Assembly (NCBI GenBank): GCA_029946065.1
Contig: JAQSDU010000003.1
Location: forward strand, 1 to 64,000
From: Flavobacterium sp.
GTDB lineage: Bacteria > Bacteroidota > Bacteroidia > Flavobacteriales > Flavobacteriaceae
Direction: 5' to 3'
DNA length: 64,000 nt
This document shows, one piece after another, positions 61,900-64,000 of the stretch. A program made the translations under genes and the position numbers. Below the pieces are notes generated by a model that had not been told where the DNA came from, did no database searches, and worked only from the letters and a program-made list of their open reading frames with translations. Every line of letters begins with the position of its first letter. The first letter of the stretch is position 1.

Positions 61900-63816
61900 A
61901 TGAAAAATATTTACGCGTTATTTCTTTTATTAATGATTTCCGGCCTGTACGCACAGCAACATACGGAAGAAATAAACAAAATTGCCGAAGCCGAAATGAA
62001 ATCGGCCGCCAAAACGATGAATGTTGTAACGAATGTCAATACGAACAATTATGACATTACGTATCACAAACTCGAATTTACTGTTGATCCTTCAGCATAC
62101 TTTATCAATGGAAAAGTGACAACCACTTTTACGGCGGTTTCTGCGATGACCACTGTAACTTTCGATCTTACCAATTCATTAACGGTTGCATCGGTTACGA
62201 AAAATAATATAGCGCTTTCATTCGTTCAGAATGGGAATGATGAACTCGTTATTACTTTACCCGGCGGATTAGCGGCGGGGAGCTCAGCAACGGTTGTGAT
62301 CACTTATTCCGGCGAACCTGATACAGGCGAAGCTGCTTTTACCACAGAAGATCACAATGGCACGCCGGTTTTATATACGCTTTCCGAACCTTTCGGCGCA
62401 AGGGATTGGTGGCCATGCAAGCAGGATCTGAATGATAAAGTGAACAATATCGATGTTTATATCACCGCGCCATCTCAATACACAAGCGTTTCTAACGGAA
62501 AACTAGTTGGTATCGTTACAAATGGCAATAGTACCAAAACTACACATTGGCAACACAACCATCCTATTCCAGCATATCTTATTGCTGTTGCGGTAACCAA
62601 TTACAGTCTTTTTACACAACAAGCCGGAACTGCGCCCAATACCTTTCCAATTAGCAATTATGTATATCCGGAGTATTTGGCTGACAATCTTGATAATTTG
62701 GCGGCAACTTTGCCCATTATGAGTTTTTACGAATCGACGTTTGAAACTTATCCTTATGCCGACGAAAAATATGGTCATGCACAATTTGGATGGAGTGGCG
62801 GAATGGAGCATACCACCTGTACTTTCATGTATAATTTTGATCGTGGCCTGATTGCTCATGAGCTTGCCCACCAATGGTTTGGGGATAAAGTGACTTGTGG
62901 TACTTGGAAAGACATTTGGCTCAATGAAGGTTTTGCGACCTATCTCGCTTCGATGATTATCGGTCAATTGGATGGCGCTGCGGCTTTCGTGAACGACAAG
63001 TCGAATATGATAAGCTACATTACTTCGCAAGATGGCGGTGCTGTATATCTGACCGATACCGAGGCACTGAATGTAAATCGTATTTTTAGCAGTCGGTTGA
63101 GTTATAACAAAGGCGCAATGGTGCTGAATATGTTGCGTTTTAAATTGGGCGATACGATGTTTTTTCAAGCGTTGAAAAATTATCTTGCCGATCCTGCTTT
63201 GGCTTATGGTTATGCTACGACGCCACAGTTAAAAGCCCATTTTGAAGCTGTTTATGGACAAGATTTGACAGAATTTTTTAACGATTGGATTTACAACCAG
63301 GGATTTCCTTCTTATACGATAGTTGCGCATAATTTGACTCCGGGATTAGTGCAATTTACTGTGAACCAGACGCAATCGCATCCTTCAGTGACTTATTTTG
63401 AAATGCCAATTCCGGTAAGGGTTTTTGGTTCGGGAGGACAGCAAGCAGATTTGGTGCTGAACAATACGACCAACGGACAAGTAATTACAACGGCAGTTCC
63501 ATTTGTGGTAACCAATGTGTCTTTTGACCCGAGTAAAGAACTGATTTCTGCCAACAATACGATTACACTTGGATTGAAAAATTATGAACTTGAGGCAGTT
63601 TTGTTATACCCAAATCCTGCTTCGGAACAGTTGCAGTTGCAGTTGCCGGAAGGTGTTATGGTTGACAAAACAGCTTTTTATAATATGCTAGGTCAAAAAG
63701 TAAAAGAGAGCGGCTCTGATGCGAATTGGAATGTTGCGGATCTTGCTTCGGGTGTATATTTTGTAAATGTTACTACTAATTTCGGGACGAAGCAGATGAA
63801 GTTCATTAAGAAATAG
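61900..63816 (+). CDS. M1 family metallo-aminopeptidase with T9SS sorting tail
   Basis: 638 residues from the ATG at 61900. A signal peptide (cleavage YA-QQ) precedes an M1 peptidase: SGGMEHTTC (the GAMEN-like loop), zinc ligands HELAHQWFGD and NEGFATY, then helical C-terminal parts. The last 75 residues are a type A sorting domain (AVLLYPNPASEQLQLQ ... SGVYFVNVTT), so the enzyme is secreted to or through the outer membrane. It releases N-terminal residues from peptides in the surroundings. The ATG at 61837 would add 21 residues that include the promoter. Confidence 0.95.
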   Translation: MKNIYALFLLLMISGLYAQQHTEEINKIAEAEMKSAAKTMNVVTNVNTNNYDITYHKLEFTVDPSAYFINGKVTTTFTAVSAMTTVTFDLTNSLTVASVTKNNIALSFVQNGNDELVITLPGGLAAGSSATVVITYSGEPDTGEAAFTTEDHNGTPVLYTLSEPFGARDWWPCKQDLNDKVNNIDVYITAPSQYTSVSNGKLVGIVTNGNSTKTTHWQHNHPIPAYLIAVAVTNYSLFTQQAGTAPNTFPISNYVYPEYLADNLDNLAATLPIMSFYESTFETYPYADEKYGHAQFGWSGGMEHTTCTFMYNFDRGLIAHELAHQWFGDKVTCGTWKDIWLNEGFATYLASMIIGQLDGAAAFVNDKSNMISYITSQDGGAVYLTDTEALNVNRIFSSRLSYNKGAMVLNMLRFKLGDTMFFQALKNYLADPALAYGYATTPQLKAHFEAVYGQDLTEFFNDWIYNQGFPSYTIVAHNLTPGLVQFTVNQTQSHPSVTYFEMPIPVRVFGSGGQQADLVLNNTTNGQVITTAVPFVVTNVSFDPSKELISANNTITLGLKNYELEAVLLYPNPASEQLQLQLPEGVMVDKTAFYNMLGQKVKESGSDANWNVADLASGVYFVNVTTNFGTKQMKFIKK

Positions 63817-63837
63817 TATTGCTTTTTTTACGAATTA

Positions 63838-64000
63838 TTAGGAACTTAAAGTTAAACGTACAACCTTTTTCATTTTGCTACTTTTGATTGCCGCTTCGAT
63901 AATCGTCATCACGTTGATGCCATCTTGTGCCGTTACTGGTTCAGGTTTGTTCTCTGTGATGGATTCATGTAGTTTCTCAAAAAAATCGCAGTAATTGCCA
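63838..64000 (-). CDS. Gfo/Idh/MocA family oxidoreductase, C-terminal end (partial)
   Basis: The last 54 codons of a minus-strand gene that continues past the window. They read CDFFEKLHESITENKPEPVT, then GINVMTIIEAAIKSSKMKK and a stop at 63838, the standard ending of Gfo/Idh/MocA dehydrogenases (helix IIEAAIKSS). The NAD domain lies beyond the window. Convergent with the M1 gene with no strong terminator between. Confidence 0.85.
   Translation of the reverse strand, partial: GNYCDFFEKLHESITENKPEPVTAQDGINVMTIIEAAIKSSKMKKVVRLTLSS

Noticed and set aside
1..64000. tRNA, rRNA, CRISPR arrays, prophage or insertion sequences
   Set aside because: No cloverleaf with a GTTCRA loop, no regularly spaced repeats with unique spacers, and no transposase, integrase or phage structural gene was recognised; the repeats found are short inverted ones.

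Overview
The window looks like chromosome from a member of the Flavobacteriaceae (Bacteroidota), very probably Flavobacterium or a close relative. The signs are promoters of the TAnnTTTG type with little Shine-Dalgarno signal, type IX secretion (T9SS) C-terminal sorting domains, a PorE-like OmpA protein, lipoproteins with acidic residues after the lipidated Cys, a bacillithiol-type DinB protein, an SDR-type threonine dehydrogenase of the kind known from Flavobacterium, and the neighbour order rsmA - DUF4286 - TPR protein - serS. No rRNA, tRNA, CRISPR array, prophage or intact transposon was recognised.

Layout. 0-7 kb: a PorE-like envelope protein (5' end outside the window), then a minus-strand block with an SDR protein, an M28 peptidase, a zinc-ribbon protein and a bacillithiol-transferase-like protein, then ssb with a decayed HRDC gene behind it. 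7-20 kb: secreted unknown, CAT-like acetyltransferase, HAD phosphatase, metG, LD-carboxypeptidase, YraN, an ACT-like protein, mfd with a lipoprotein gene, and threonine dehydrogenase. 20-31 kb: a globin-like lipoprotein, an HMA-like protein, amt with a perfect 20-bp palindrome upstream, a repeat-built T9SS cargo protein, a MarC operon, a CtpA-type protease with dCMP deaminase, and a TerB-like protein. 31.4-33.9 kb: an AT-rich islet with a GNAT protein, a NodB-type deacetylase and a broken T9SS cargo tail. 34-45 kb: fbp, GNAT, aspartate kinase, a giant outer-membrane barrel, a PID-CTERM-like small protein, an ALDH7 dehydrogenase, a pair of unknown secreted proteins and 3-hydroxyanthranilate dioxygenase. 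45-52 kb: a secreted OB-fold protein, an EEP nuclease/phosphatase, a TonB-dependent receptor, a DUF5689 lipoprotein and a lipocalin-like lipoprotein, which together may form a surface uptake locus for nucleic acid or phosphodiesters. 52-64 kb: small membrane proteins (DUF2752, CCC-motif, DUF805), a 2-hydroxyacid dehydrogenase fused to a VOC domain, proC, mgtE, rsmA, DUF4286, TPR protein, serS, an M1 aminopeptidase carrying a T9SS tail, and the 3' end of a Gfo/Idh/MocA oxidoreductase.

Most of the window is housekeeping and cell-envelope genes in short operons. The least explained layer is between the genes: at least five families of imperfect inverted repeats built from short repeated words recur there, several acting as likely bidirectional terminators. 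Two gene remnants (HRDC and a T9SS tail) and one gene fusion are clear from translation. I found no convincing new defence or mobile system. The best candidates for follow-up are the OB-fold/EEP/TonB receptor locus, the dehydrogenase-VOC fusion, the islet and the structured repeats.
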